A DNA stretch of 64,000 nt from Arthrobacter sp. APC 3897 (GTDB taxonomy: Bacteria > Actinomycetota > Actinomycetes > Actinomycetales > Micrococcaceae). The stretch lies in the NCBI RefSeq assembly GCF_030407495.1, contig NZ_JASDDG010000010.1, positions 1 through 64,000 on the forward strand, in the 5' to 3' direction. A model generated the notes under the pieces. The model searched no databases. It saw only the letters and a list, made by a program, of their open reading frames with translations, and was not told the origin of the DNA. Position numbers and translations under genes: made by a program. This document shows positions 1 through 9,764 of this stretch, in pieces (within the stretch, counting starts at the first letter, position 1; each line of letters begins with the position of its first letter).

Positions 1-138
1 GTTGACCTTCACCAGGCCGTCTTCGATCAGTTGCTTGGCCTGGATGCCGTCTTCGGCCAGGCCGGCCAGCTTGAGCAGCTGGCCCAGGCGGATCATTTCG
101 TCGCGGATGGGAAGGTCTTGGGGGTCGGTATTACTCAT
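1..138 (-). CDS. S4-domain RNA-binding protein, N-terminal part
   Basis: Only the first 46 codons are in the window; the gene runs off the left edge. The reading MIRLGQLLKLAGLAEDG followed by AKQLIEDGLVKVN is the core of the short S4 RNA-binding fold of the YbcJ/YaaA group, which has about 70-80 residues. These proteins bind structured RNA, probably ribosomal; the precise role is not established. The ATG at 138 follows GGAGGG with no spacer, so either the ribosome tolerates it or translation starts differently. An upstream ATG at this spot is blocked by an in-frame stop. Identification rests on the conserved S4 pattern alone. Confidence 0.75.
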   Translation of the reverse strand, partial: MSNTDPQDLPIRDEMIRLGQLLKLAGLAEDGIQAKQLIEDGLVKVN

Positions 139-208
139 CCCTCCATTCTGCCGGATATTGTTCCCCGCCGATTCCGGCCGTGCGGCGGCCCTGGCGTAGG
201 GTAAGTCC

Positions 209-1177
209 GTGCCAAATGCTGTGCGAATCAATCCGCTGATCGGTCTGCCCCTTGCTGTCCTGGCCGGGACGGCCATTCCCGCGCAGGCGCGTGCCAACGG
301 CGCCCTGCGCGAGAGGATTGACGACGGCCTGGCGGCGGCCCTCATCGCTTTCTCCATGGGGTTGTTACTCATGATCGTTATATCCGTAGTGCTGCCTAAG
401 GGTCGCGCCGGAGCCGCCCAGCTAATCCCGGCCCTGCGGGAACGCCGGTTTCCGCGCTACTACGTGCTGGCCGGCGCCATTGGCGGCTATTTCGTGCTCT
501 CCCAAACCCTCACTGTGGCGGTGCTCGGCGTTGCTGTGTTCACCGTGGCCGCCGTCGCGGGCCAAACCATGACCGGGCTGGTGGTGGACCGGCTGGGCAT
601 CGGGCCCGCAGGCAAGAAAGCCCTGACCGTGATGCGGGTGGTGGGGGCGGTGCTGACCATCGCCGCCGTCGCCTGGGCCGTGAGTCCCAAGCTCAGCGGT
701 GGATCCTCGGCCGCAGACCTTCTGCCGGTCCTTTTGCCCCTGACCGCGGGGATGCTGATGAGTTTCCAGTACGCCATGAACGGCACCACGGGCATGCATT
801 ACGGCACGCCGATCACCGCAACCCTCGTGAACTTCATCTCCGGTGCCGCCGTCCTGCTGGTCTGCTGGCTGATCAAGGTGGCCGTGTCCGGGTTTGGTGA
901 TCCGCTGCCGGGGGAGTGGTACCTGTACCTTGGCGGTCCGCTGGGCTGCGTGTTTATCGGGTTGAGCGCCCTGCTGGTGCGCAGCCTGGGAGTGCTGCTG
1001 ACCAGCCTGGGCATGATCGGCGGGCAGCTGGTGGGCTCGCTGCTGCTGGACATTTTCCTGCCCGCGCCGGGCACCGTCGTCGTCGCCGCAACGGTGCTGG
1101 GCACCGGGCTGACCCTCGCCGCCATTGTGGTGGCCACCCTGCCCTGGAACATGCCCGGGGTGCTGCGCCGCCGCTAA
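209..1177 (+). CDS. DMT-superfamily transporter with two DUF606 repeats
   Basis: A 322-residue, very hydrophobic protein with about ten predicted membrane helices arranged as two similar halves (roughly residues 8-150 and 165-310). Each half opens with the small-residue-rich helix and the conserved pattern ending in NGALRERIDDGL or NGTTGMHYGTP that is typical of the DUF606/YdcZ branch of the drug/metabolite transporter superfamily. The substrate is unknown. The start is GTG with a weak AGGG seven bases upstream. It stands alone between the divergent S4 gene and glyS, so context gives no functional hint. Family call is good; function is not assigned. Confidence 0.8.
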   Translation: MPNAVRINPLIGLPLAVLAGTAIPAQARANGALRERIDDGLAAALIAFSMGLLLMIVISVVLPKGRAGAAQLIPALRERRFPRYYVLAGAIGGYFVLSQTLTVAVLGVAVFTVAAVAGQTMTGLVVDRLGIGPAGKKALTVMRVVGAVLTIAAVAWAVSPKLSGGSSAADLLPVLLPLTAGMLMSFQYAMNGTTGMHYGTPITATLVNFISGAAVLLVCWLIKVAVSGFGDPLPGEWYLYLGGPLGCVFIGLSALLVRSLGVLLTSLGMIGGQLVGSLLLDIFLPAPGTVVVAATVLGTGLTLAAIVVATLPWNMPGVLRRR

Positions 1178-1380
1178 AGGGTGCCGTGTGACGGGCCGGC
1201 TGTTCCGGTTCCACGTGCCCGGTGCCGGGCTTTGGCCGCAGTGACCTTAAGCTGGTAGTTGTAGCTTTTTGCCTTTTGCAGTTCCTCGCCGCGCAACCTG
1301 CCGGTGCACACTGCAACGGGACCATAGGCGGACCGCACCCAGCGGCCTGCGCAGACACGAAAGAACGGCGGTACCATTCC

Positions 1381-2768
<1,388 letters not shown>

Positions 2769-2769
<1 letters not shown>

Positions 2770-3677
2770 TGGCACTGACGTTCCGCGAATGGCGCGAAGA
2801 TGACGACCTCAAGCTGAACCAGCTGTGGGGCGATCCGGAAACGGTGCAGTCCGGACAGTTCCGGGCTGTGCTGCGGCCGTCCTCCAACGAGCCCTGGAGC
2901 CGCTGCATAGTGGCCGAGGATGACGGCGTTCCCGTGGCCGCCGGCGTCGTCTACGAAACATCCCTGCATCCGGACCGGCTGTGGATCTACGTGGAAGTGG
3001 CGCGGGAAAACCGGCGCGCCGGCCTCGGTTCAACCCTGCTGGCGATGCTGCGCAAGGAAGCCGAGCTGGCGCCGTCGGGCGTTACCGCCCTGCGGGCGAA
3101 GGTGGAGCCGGGCACGTCCGGTGCTGCTTTTGCCGCAGCCGCCGGGTTCTCCCGGATCCAGCGGTCCCGGGTGGTCGTGGTGGAACCGGGCCGGATCAGT
3201 CTGCCCGTGTTCCAGGACGACGCCGGGCCCCAGCTGGAGGAAGCAGCCACCGGATCGGTGGAACTGACCCAGGCCGTGGCGGATTTCTACAACAGCGTGC
3301 ACGGCTGGGACCGGGCAGACATGACGCTGGGCCGGGCCCAGCAGATGCTGCTCAATGACGCCACGGGTGCCGCCGGCGCGGTGGTGCTGCGCGACGCGCC
3401 CAAGGCCAAGGGCGGAAAGATTGCTGCGTTTGCCGTGAGCTACACGCACAACCGCACCGATGAGCCCGCCGACGTGTTCCTGGGCTACGACACAAAGCTG
3501 GAACGGTCCGAGCAGGAAGCGGCCCTGGAATCGCTGCTGGCCATGCTCACGTACCAGTATCCGGTGCAGCTGGAAGTGGATGAATCCATGGCTCCCGTAG
3601 CACGGATCATCCAGGCTCTGCTGGAGAAGGGTGCCGCCCGCGAGGTTGGCCCGGCGACGGAGATCGTCAGCAGCTAG
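2769..3677 (+). CDS. GNAT-family N-acetyltransferase
   Basis: 302 residues. The N-terminal half (about 1-140) is a GNAT fold with the acetyl-CoA binding loop RRAGLGSTLL near residues 78-87. The C-terminal half (about 155-290) looks like a second, degenerate GNAT copy without a clear pyrophosphate loop. Such tandem GNAT proteins usually acetylate an amine, but the acceptor cannot be read from sequence. The ATG overlaps the glyS stop (TAATG), indicating co-translation with glycyl-tRNA synthetase. A strong hairpin follows the gene, closing the two-gene operon. Confidence 0.8.
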
Positions 3678-3686
3678 CGGGTACAT

Positions 3687-3740
3687 GACGACGACGGCGG
3701 GGGCCGGTTCCTTCGGGGGCCGGCACCCGCCGTCGTCGTC
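3687..3740 (+). terminator. Hairpin terminator after glyS-GNAT
   Basis: Perfect 15-base arms at 3687-3701 and 3726-3740 (GACGACGACGGCGGG and its complement) enclose a loop that itself can pair (GGCCGG with CCGGC). There is no T tract, as is common in high-GC actinobacteria. It sits directly after the GNAT stop codon. Confidence 0.7.
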
Positions 3741-3780
3741 CCGGAGGTGCGTCGGCCGCGTGTCGGGTCCCGTGGCCGCG

Positions 3781-3832
3781 TCTGCAGAACAGATATCGGG
3801 CCCATAAGCCACATTTAGGCCCATGATCTGCC
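3781..3832. repeat. Possible diverged copy of the dispersed intergenic repeat
   Basis: The stretch from GCAGAACAGAT to GGCCCATGATCTGCC shares the GGCCC-R-T-ATCTGC core with the right end of the better repeats at 9665-9764 and 56733-56834, and it has imperfect internal symmetry. The match is short and may be chance. It lies in the gap between the glyS operon terminator and the convergent TetR gene. Confidence 0.3.
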
Positions 3833-3871
3833 CTAGCGAGTATTGGAACGGCCTAAAGAGTCCCGGCCGGC

Positions 3872-4444
3872 CTAGTCAGCGAGCCGGCCGGAAATCCCGT
3901 ACAAGACCGACTCGGTCACTTCATCCAGCGAGCGCCCGGGGCTGAAGACCAGCCATTCAAGTCCGCCGGTCAGAGCTGCGCCAAACACGCTGCCGGCCAC
4001 CAGCTCCAGCCTGCCCTCCATCTCCGCCGGTGGAGCGGTCTCCCGGATGGGAATGATGAACTCGCCCAGGACTTCACGGCGAAGCAGCTCCAGGGAAGGC
4101 TGCCAGGCGCGGTCCGTCCGGAAGATTTCCGCGGCGAGCAGCCGGGCCAGGGCGCGGTTGTCGGCCACCGTTTCCAGCAGCGCCCGGACCATGGCCTGCA
4201 GGGCCGGCCATCCGGTCAGCGCGGAGCGGGCGCTGCGCACCGTTTCCGCCAGCACCCCGACACCCTCCAGCAGCAGCTCCTCGAACAACCGGTCCTTGGA
4301 CGTGAAGTTGTAATAGACGCTGCCCTTGGCGACACCGGCCCGTTCGGCAACGTTTTCCATGGTGGTTCCGGTGATGCCGTTGTCCGCGGCCAGCTGCAAC
4401 GCGGCATCGAGGATTGCGCGCTTGGTACCTGACTGGCGTGGCAT
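3872..4444 (-). CDS. TetR-family transcriptional regulator (paralogue 1)
   Basis: 190 residues. The first ~50 form the TetR helix-turn-helix (GTTMENVAERAGVAKGSVYYNF); the rest is an all-helical ligand/dimerisation domain. It is clearly paralogous to the regulator at 6085-6648: both begin MPR-SGTKR-ILDAAL and share the helix-turn-helix and FRTDR and GLEWLVFSPGRSL/GIEWLVFSPDRSL blocks. I start at ATG 4444, which has AAGGGA seven bases upstream and matches the paralogue; the frame stays open to 4465. It is divergent from the YibE/F gene, its most likely target. The ligand is unknown. Confidence 0.88.
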   Translation of the reverse strand: MPRQSGTKRAILDAALQLAADNGITGTTMENVAERAGVAKGSVYYNFTSKDRLFEELLLEGVGVLAETVRSARSALTGWPALQAMVRALLETVADNRALARLLAAEIFRTDRAWQPSLELLRREVLGEFIIPIRETAPPAEMEGRLELVAGSVFGAALTGGLEWLVFSPGRSLDEVTESVLYGISGRLAD

Positions 4445-4552
4445 GGAACGTTCCCTTTTCTTCATGACGGCTTTCTTCGTGACGGCCTGCTTCGATCTTA
4501 GAGGTCCGCGTTGAGCGCGGCATTTCCGGCGCCGGCCCGTCCGGATCAGCTA

Positions 4553-4583
4553 ACTTGGGAGAAACCGTGCGGACTTGGGAGAA
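4553..4583. promoter_or_regulatory. Direct repeat in the TetR/YibE divergent promoter region
   Basis: The 11-mer ACTTGGGAGAA occurs at 4553-4563 and again at 4573-4583, a spacing of exactly 20 bases (about two helical turns). It lies between the TetR start at 4444 and the YibE/F start at 4678. It could be an operator or activator site, or part of an unrecognised leader. No matching sequence was seen near the paralogous operon. Confidence 0.4.
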
Positions 4584-4677
4584 TGATGCGGATCCGTGTT
4601 TCTGCGCCCGTTCCCCGGTGCTGCAACCCCGTACTGCCTCCGCTTCAACTCCCCGCCAAAGCCGAAGGACTCCTCCC

Positions 4678-6030
4678 ATGGGACACAGCCATGCCCCGCA
4701 TTCCGATGAGCCGCCCTCCCCGGCAGCGCTGGTTGTCCGGCGCCGGGCGAACCTCCTGCTGACCTGGATCCTGGTTCCGCTGGGGCTGCTCGCCGTCATT
4801 GGCATGGTGCTGCTCTGGCCCTCCGGGGACCGCACCGGGGTGACGGTGTCCGATCCCTACGCCACCGCCGACGGAGTCACCTTCGACACCGGCAAGGTTC
4901 AGCGTGTCAGCGAGGAGGACTGTCCGTCCTCGCAGGCACTGGTCGATGCCGGGGGTACCGCCCAGCAGTGCCTGGTGGCCTACACGGTGCCCGGTTCCGG
5001 CGGCGCCACCATCCAGGTGGAAGTTCCGCCCGAGATCGCCAAAGGCGGAGCGATTGAAGCCGGAGACACCATCCGCTACCTGAACCTGGAAGCCATCATG
5101 GCCCAGGGCGGCGGCGCACCGCCGTACGTCTTCGTGGACTTTGTCCGGTCCATTCCCATGGCCGCGCTGACCGTGCTGTACGCGGGCGTGGTGATCGCCG
5201 TCGCGCGCTGGAGGGGGTTGCGGGCCCTGATCGGACTCGCCGGCGCCTACGCCGTGGTGGCCGGATTCATCCTGCCGGGCCTGGTGGAGGGCAAACCGCC
5301 GCTGCTGCTCGGACTGATCGGTTCGAGCGTGATCATGTTCGGGGTCCTGTACTTTGCGCACGGCCTGACGGCACGGACCTCTACGGCGCTGCTGGGGACG
5401 CTGTTCGGACTGTCCATCACGGCCTGCCTGGCCGCATGGGCCACCGATGCCGCCCATCTGGTGGGGGTCGACGACGAGAACGCGTACACGCTCATCAATT
5501 CCTCGGACAACATCTCGGTGTCCGGCATCATTCTGTGCGGACTGATCATTTCCGGCCTCGGTGTCCTCAACGACGTCACCATCACGCAGTCCTCCGCCGT
5601 GTGGGAAATGTATGAGCTGGCCCCCGGGGCGAGCGCCAAGCGGCTGTTTTCCGGCGCCATGCGGGTGGGCCGGGACCACATTGCCTCCACCGTCTACACC
5701 ATTGCCTTTGCCTATGCCGGAGCGGCGCTTCCGGTGCTGATCCTCGTTTCGCTCTACGACCGGGCATTCCTGGACAGCATCACCAGCGGCGAACTGGCCG
5801 AGGAAGTGATCCGCACGCTCGTCGGCTCCGTGGGCCTGGTGCTCGCCATCCCGGTCACCACGGCCATCGCCGTCCTGGTGGTCAAGGCAGTGGGCATCAA
5901 GGCTCCAGCCGCCGGTGCCGAGCCTGCTGCTGCGGGTTCAGCCGGGCCGGGTTACCCCGGGCAACCGTCCGATGCCGGTACCGCCCCCACCGCCCCGCCG
6001 ACCCGCCGCTCACTGCGGAACCGGCCGTAA
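4678..6030 (+). CDS. YibE/F-like integral membrane protein
   Basis: 450 residues. A His-rich N-terminus (MGHSHAPHSD) and one helix near residues 25-45 are followed by an extracytoplasmic domain of about 110 residues. Then come a run of about seven membrane helices and a Pro/Ala/Gly-rich tail. The helices contain the YibE/F pattern around NDVTITQSSAVWEM and GRDHIASTVYTIAFAYAGAALP. Members are often annotated as possible exporters, but no substrate is established. The start at 4678 has GAAGGA eight bases upstream; the open frame extends to 4555 without conserved sequence. It is divergent from the TetR gene. Confidence 0.85.
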   Translation: MGHSHAPHSDEPPSPAALVVRRRANLLLTWILVPLGLLAVIGMVLLWPSGDRTGVTVSDPYATADGVTFDTGKVQRVSEEDCPSSQALVDAGGTAQQCLVAYTVPGSGGATIQVEVPPEIAKGGAIEAGDTIRYLNLEAIMAQGGGAPPYVFVDFVRSIPMAALTVLYAGVVIAVARWRGLRALIGLAGAYAVVAGFILPGLVEGKPPLLLGLIGSSVIMFGVLYFAHGLTARTSTALLGTLFGLSITACLAAWATDAAHLVGVDDENAYTLINSSDNISVSGIILCGLIISGLGVLNDVTITQSSAVWEMYELAPGASAKRLFSGAMRVGRDHIASTVYTIAFAYAGAALPVLILVSLYDRAFLDSITSGELAEEVIRTLVGSVGLVLAIPVTTAIAVLVVKAVGIKAPAAGAEPAAAGSAGPGYPGQPSDAGTAPTAPPTRRSLRNRP

Positions 6031-6084
6031 CAGGGCCGGATCTGCCTGTTCCGGACAGGGGGCGGCGGGGTCGGACTGGAAGCC

Positions 6085-6648
6085 CTAGCGGGTCAGCCGG
6101 CCGGAAAGGCTGAACATGACCGAATCGGCAACCTCTGCCAGGGAACGGTCCGGGCTGAAGACCAGCCACTCGATGCCGCCCACCAGGACCGCACCGAAGA
6201 TGGTGCCGGCCACCAGTTCGGCGTCCCTGCGCTCCGGATGTGCCTGCCGGATCACTTCCACCAGCTCCGCCAGTGCCTCGCGCCGCACCAGCTGCAGCGG
6301 TGTCTGCCAGGACCTGTCTGTCCTGAAGATCTCGGCCGCAATCAGTTTGGCCAGCGGCTGGTTTTCGGAAATGGCCTCCAGCATGGCGTTCACCATGGCG
6401 CCGAGCGCTGCGGCACCGGTCTTGCCGGCACGGGCCGAGCGCAGCGTTTCGGCAAGGGAACCAACGCCGTCGAGCAGCAGCTGTTCAAACAACTTGTCCT
6501 TGGAAGAGAAGTTGTAATAGACGCTGCCCTTGGCCACGCCGGCACGCACGGCCACGTCCTCCATGGTGGTGCCGGTGATCCCGTTCAGGGACGCCAGCTC
6601 CAAGGCGGCATCGAGGATAGACCGCTTGGTGCCTGATACGCGTGGCAT
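6085..6648 (-). CDS. TetR-family regulator of the YhgE/ABC operon (paralogue 2)
   Basis: 187 residues, N-terminal TetR helix-turn-helix (GTTMEDVAVRAGVAKGSVYYNF) and a helical effector domain. It is the last gene of a three-gene minus-strand operon (ABC ATPase at 9488, YhgE-like protein at 8811, then this gene 39 bases after the YhgE stop). That arrangement suggests autoregulation of the whole operon through the twin palindromes upstream of the ATPase gene. It is paralogous to the regulator at 3872-4444, so cross-regulation is possible. YhgE-type transporters paired with TetR repressors are known from other Gram-positives; the inducer here is unknown. Confidence 0.88.
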   Translation of the reverse strand: MPRVSGTKRSILDAALELASLNGITGTTMEDVAVRAGVAKGSVYYNFSSKDKLFEQLLLDGVGSLAETLRSARAGKTGAAALGAMVNAMLEAISENQPLAKLIAAEIFRTDRSWQTPLQLVRREALAELVEVIRQAHPERRDAELVAGTIFGAVLVGGIEWLVFSPDRSLAEVADSVMFSLSGRLTR

Positions 6649-6687
6649 CGAATGTTGTCCTTTGTTGAGCGTTGGTTCCCTTTGATC

Positions 6688-8811
6688 TTAGAGGTGCAGC
6701 TCCGGATGAAGCCGCTTGATCGTCCACATGCGCTGCCGGCCGGCCGTTACCGAGCTGATGACGATGCAGACCAGGGCCAGAATGCCCAGGAATGCGACGG
6801 CAATCCACATCCGGGCGTCCACGCCGCCGGTGATCAGGGCACGGAGGCCGTTGACCACGTAGGTTGCGGGCATGAACGGATGCAGTGCCTGGAAGAAGCC
6901 CGGGGTGGTTTCCACGGGATAGGTTCCGCCGGAGGAGCTGAGCTGGAGCATCAGCAGGACCAGGGAGGCAACGCGTCCGGCCGCTGTGCCGAGCACGATG
7001 ATCAGCATCTGCTGCAGGGCCAGGAACGCGACCGTGGTCAGGTACAGGAACGCACCGGTGCCGATGAGGTAGGCAGGATGGATATCCAGGCCCCAGACGA
7101 GGACGGCCATCATGATGACCACCTGGCCGAGCCCGATCGCCAGTGCCGGCACGAGTCCGGTGGCCAGCGCACGGAAACCGGAAACACCGGCGGCCAGGGC
7201 ACGGGTTGGGAGGGCACGCAGAAGCAGCCAGGTGATCAGCGCCCCCACAAAGGTGGCAAGGGCCAGGAAGAAGGGGGCAAACCCTTCACCGAAGCTTGCT
7301 GCTTCCGTGGAGTACTCGGCGTCCAACTCCACCGGGTTGGCGGCGACTGAGGCCTTGGTATCAATCATGTCGCTGGAATCCTGCGGCAGCGCTGCGCTGC
7401 CGTCGGCAAGGGCGTCGGCAAGGGTATGGCTGCCGGCCGAGAGCTCCTCGGCCCCTGCAGACAATGCAGTGCCGCCGTCGCGCAATTCACCCGCGCCGGC
7501 AGCGAGGTCGTTGGTGCCGCCGCTGAGCGTGGCGGCGCCGGCAGCAAGTTCTCCGGCTCCGGCTTCTGCACTGTGTGCTCCGGCATCCACCTGTGCGGCG
7601 CCGGAGGCAAGATCCGCTGCGCCGGCGGACAACTGGGCGGCGCCGGCTGCGGCCGACTGCGCGCCGGCGGCCACGTCACCGGCCCCTGCGGCGAGCGCAG
7701 AGCTGCCTGCCGCGAGCTGCCCGGTTCCGGCAGCGGCATCGGAGATGCCCGACTGGAGGGTGGCGTTGCCTGCGGATACCTGCTGAGCTCCGGCGGCCAG
7801 CGGCTGGAGCTGGGCGAGGAGCGGGTTCTCCGGGTCTGCGGCCTGGAGCCCGGCAACAACCTGGTCCAGCCCGGCGGAGACCTGGGACGCCCCGGCGGAA
7901 AGAGTCTCAGCCTGGGGAACAGCTGCAGTGAGCTTCTCCGAGAGTGTTCCGAGGCCGGTATTCAGTGTGGCCGCGCCGGAGGCGACGCTGCCGGCACCCT
8001 CGGACAGGGTGGCGGTTCCGGCGGCGAGTGACCCCGCACCGGTGGACAGGTCGCTGCTGCCGGCTGACAGTGACGACGTTCCCGCTGAGAGCGTAGAGAG
8101 TCCCGAGGCCAGTTCGCCGGCGCCGGAGGAGAGCCGGAGCGCTCCGTCCTGGAGTGTGACGGTGCCGGAGGCGAGACTGTCCAGGCCGGTCACCAGCTGA
8201 CCGGCACCGTCCACTGCCGAGTCAATGCCCGTGCTGAGTTCGTGCGCGCCGTCGGCGGCGTCGCGGAGCCCGGTGCCGGCGTCGTTCAGTCCGACCAGCA
8301 GGGTGGAGGCCACCTGCCCGCCGAGCTCCGAGGAGACGGCCGCCTGGACCTGAGCCATGGCCTGCTTGCCGAGCACCCCGGCCAGGAAGTTGTTGGAGTC
8401 GTTGTACGTGGCGTTTAGCCGGGCCGGGACGGGGTTGTCAGTACCGACAGACACGGCATTGGCGGAGAAGTCTTCGGGAATCGTGAGGGAGAGGTAGTAG
8501 GTGCCGTCCTCAACACCCTGCTGCGCGTCGGCAGCGTCAGTGGCGTGCCACTCGAGGTCCGCTCCGTCCAGGAGCTTGTCCACCAGCTCGTCGCCCGCGT
8601 TGAGGGGCTCGCCGTCCTTGGTGGTGCCTGCGTCTTCATTGACCAGGGCCACGGAGAGCCCGTCCACGTGCTTGTCCGGGGAGTCGAAAGCCCACAGATA
8701 CAGCGCACCGTAGATCAGAGGAATGAAGAGCATTACCACTACGGCGATCTTCGGCAGCGTGCCGCGGCGGAACCGCGCCAGCTCGGTGCCGGGCGAAAAC
8801 AGTGCAAACAT
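6688..8811 (-). CDS. YhgE/Pip-type membrane protein with long repeat domain
   Basis: 707 residues. One N-terminal membrane helix (about 21-41) precedes an extracellular part that includes the YhgE signature region (VDGLSVALVNED). Next comes a long Ala/Gly/Leu/Ser-rich array (about 160-490) of imperfect repeats such as LSAGAGDLA and LAAGA. The C-terminus (about 520-690) has around six helices of the ABC-2 type. The family includes the phage receptor Pip and YhgE; some work as export permeases. The start is ATG 8811, which overlaps the ATPase stop by one base (TGATG), showing translational coupling. With the ATPase it probably forms an efflux or lipid/cell-envelope export system. Confidence 0.88.
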   Translation of the reverse strand: MFALFSPGTELARFRRGTLPKIAVVVMLFIPLIYGALYLWAFDSPDKHVDGLSVALVNEDAGTTKDGEPLNAGDELVDKLLDGADLEWHATDAADAQQGVEDGTYYLSLTIPEDFSANAVSVGTDNPVPARLNATYNDSNNFLAGVLGKQAMAQVQAAVSSELGGQVASTLLVGLNDAGTGLRDAADGAHELSTGIDSAVDGAGQLVTGLDSLASGTVTLQDGALRLSSGAGELASGLSTLSAGTSSLSAGSSDLSTGAGSLAAGTATLSEGAGSVASGAATLNTGLGTLSEKLTAAVPQAETLSAGASQVSAGLDQVVAGLQAADPENPLLAQLQPLAAGAQQVSAGNATLQSGISDAAAGTGQLAAGSSALAAGAGDVAAGAQSAAAGAAQLSAGAADLASGAAQVDAGAHSAEAGAGELAAGAATLSGGTNDLAAGAGELRDGGTALSAGAEELSAGSHTLADALADGSAALPQDSSDMIDTKASVAANPVELDAEYSTEAASFGEGFAPFFLALATFVGALITWLLLRALPTRALAAGVSGFRALATGLVPALAIGLGQVVIMMAVLVWGLDIHPAYLIGTGAFLYLTTVAFLALQQMLIIVLGTAAGRVASLVLLMLQLSSSGGTYPVETTPGFFQALHPFMPATYVVNGLRALITGGVDARMWIAVAFLGILALVCIVISSVTAGRQRMWTIKRLHPELHL

Positions 8812-9488
8812 CAGATGGCCTCCTGGACGAGCAGCAGAGCGGATGGCTGGGGGTTCAGGCCCTCCCACAGGCCGGGTTCAAGGGAAGCAGCGCCAACGAT
8901 GACGGTGGTGCCGGATGCGGCGACGGCGGCCAGGCGTTCCCAGACCAGGCGGCGGGCGTCCGCGCTGTGTACCTGTTCGATGTCGTCAACGAAGAGGATG
9001 CCGGGTCCGCTGAGCATGGCCAGGGACAGGCGGAGGAGGAAATGCTCGGCCTCGCCGAGGTTCCAGATCACCGTGGAAGCGGCGGGAACTTCGGCCTCGC
9101 CGAAGACGGGTGCACAAACGCGGGCAACCTGCCGGTCGGTGGGTTTGCCGAGGAAGGACCACCAGGGGGCCAGCCAGGCGAGGCGTTCCCGGACGGCCTG
9201 ACCGACGGTGACGCCCGGCTCAAGGCCGTCGATATCCGCAAAGCCGGCGATGGCCGTGCGCTTCTGGACTTCCCGGGCATTCCCGGGGAGGGTATGGCCC
9301 AGGACCTCAAGGCCGCCGTTTTCCGCCTTCATCCGGCCGGCCAGCGTCAGAAGCAGGCTGGTGCGGCCGCTTCCGGCGGGGCCGTAAAGCACATTGAGGG
9401 GGGCGTCGACGTCGATGTTCAGCGGGCCGTAAACGGGGCCGCGGGCGGCGGTCAGGCTGAGGCCTTCCGCTCTAATAACCGGTTGCAC
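8811..9488 (-). CDS. ABC transporter ATP-binding protein, degenerate signature motif
   Basis: 225 residues. Walker A is intact (GPAGSGRTS near residue 37) and Walker B is readable (GILFVDDIE), but the usual LSGGQ signature is replaced by NLGEAEHFLLRLSLA and no clear Q-loop glutamine is seen. It is therefore either a divergent ATPase or one with altered activity. GTG start at 9488 with AAAGG about six bases upstream. First gene of the operon with the YhgE-like permease and the TetR repressor. The pairing with a YhgE permease supports a transport function. Confidence 0.82.
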   Translation of the reverse strand: MQPVIRAEGLSLTAARGPVYGPLNIDVDAPLNVLYGPAGSGRTSLLLTLAGRMKAENGGLEVLGHTLPGNAREVQKRTAIAGFADIDGLEPGVTVGQAVRERLAWLAPWWSFLGKPTDRQVARVCAPVFGEAEVPAASTVIWNLGEAEHFLLRLSLAMLSGPGILFVDDIEQVHSADARRLVWERLAAVAASGTTVIVGAASLEPGLWEGLNPQPSALLLVQEAI

Positions 9489-9506
9489 AGGTGCCTTTCA
9501 GGGAAT

Positions 9507-9522
9507 CCGGGAGAACTCCCGG
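9507..9522. promoter_or_regulatory. Palindrome in the leader of the ABC/YhgE operon
   Basis: CCGGGAG and CTCCCGG separated by two bases, 19 bases upstream of the ATPase start. It could be a further operator half of the TetR system or a small leader hairpin; the symmetry is clear but the role is not. Confidence 0.4.
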
Positions 9523-9547
9523 TGAAGACCGGTCCAGTGTTTTTGTA

Positions 9548-9577
9548 CTGACCGGTCAGCGTAATCTGACCAGTCAG
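9548..9577. promoter_or_regulatory. Twin palindromic operators, probably for the TetR at 6085-6648
   Basis: CTGACCGGTCAG (9548-9559, perfect palindrome) and CTGACCAGTCAG (9566-9577, same arms, asymmetric centre) are centred 18 bases apart, 60-90 bases upstream of the ATPase GTG. Two near-identical palindromes at a short regular spacing immediately upstream of an operon that encodes its own TetR repressor fit cooperative repressor binding. Assignment to that TetR is inference from position. Confidence 0.7.
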
Positions 9578-9664
9578 TCTACCACTGCGCCCGGGGGTCA
9601 TAAGCCGTCTGCCGATCCGGCTCAGCCGCGGGCCGGCACGGTTGGAGCGGGGAGTAGGTCCAAC

Positions 9665-9764
9665 ATCTTTCGTGCACATCAGGGGACTTCCCGAAATCCA
9701 TAGTGCAGATCCGGGGCTCAAACTGCCCGAAAACCGGCTTTTGGGCCCGTTATCTGCACGATGG
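9665..9764. repeat. Dispersed intergenic repeat, copy 1
   Basis: About 100 bases running from ATCTTTCGTGCACATC to TTATCTGCACGATGG. The two ends are inverted relative to each other (CGTGCA-AT against ATCTGCACG), and an internal GTGCAGAT module lies near the middle. It aligns along its length with 56733-56834, including the block ATCC-T-GTGC-GATC-GG-GC. No gene lies inside. Confidence 0.6.
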
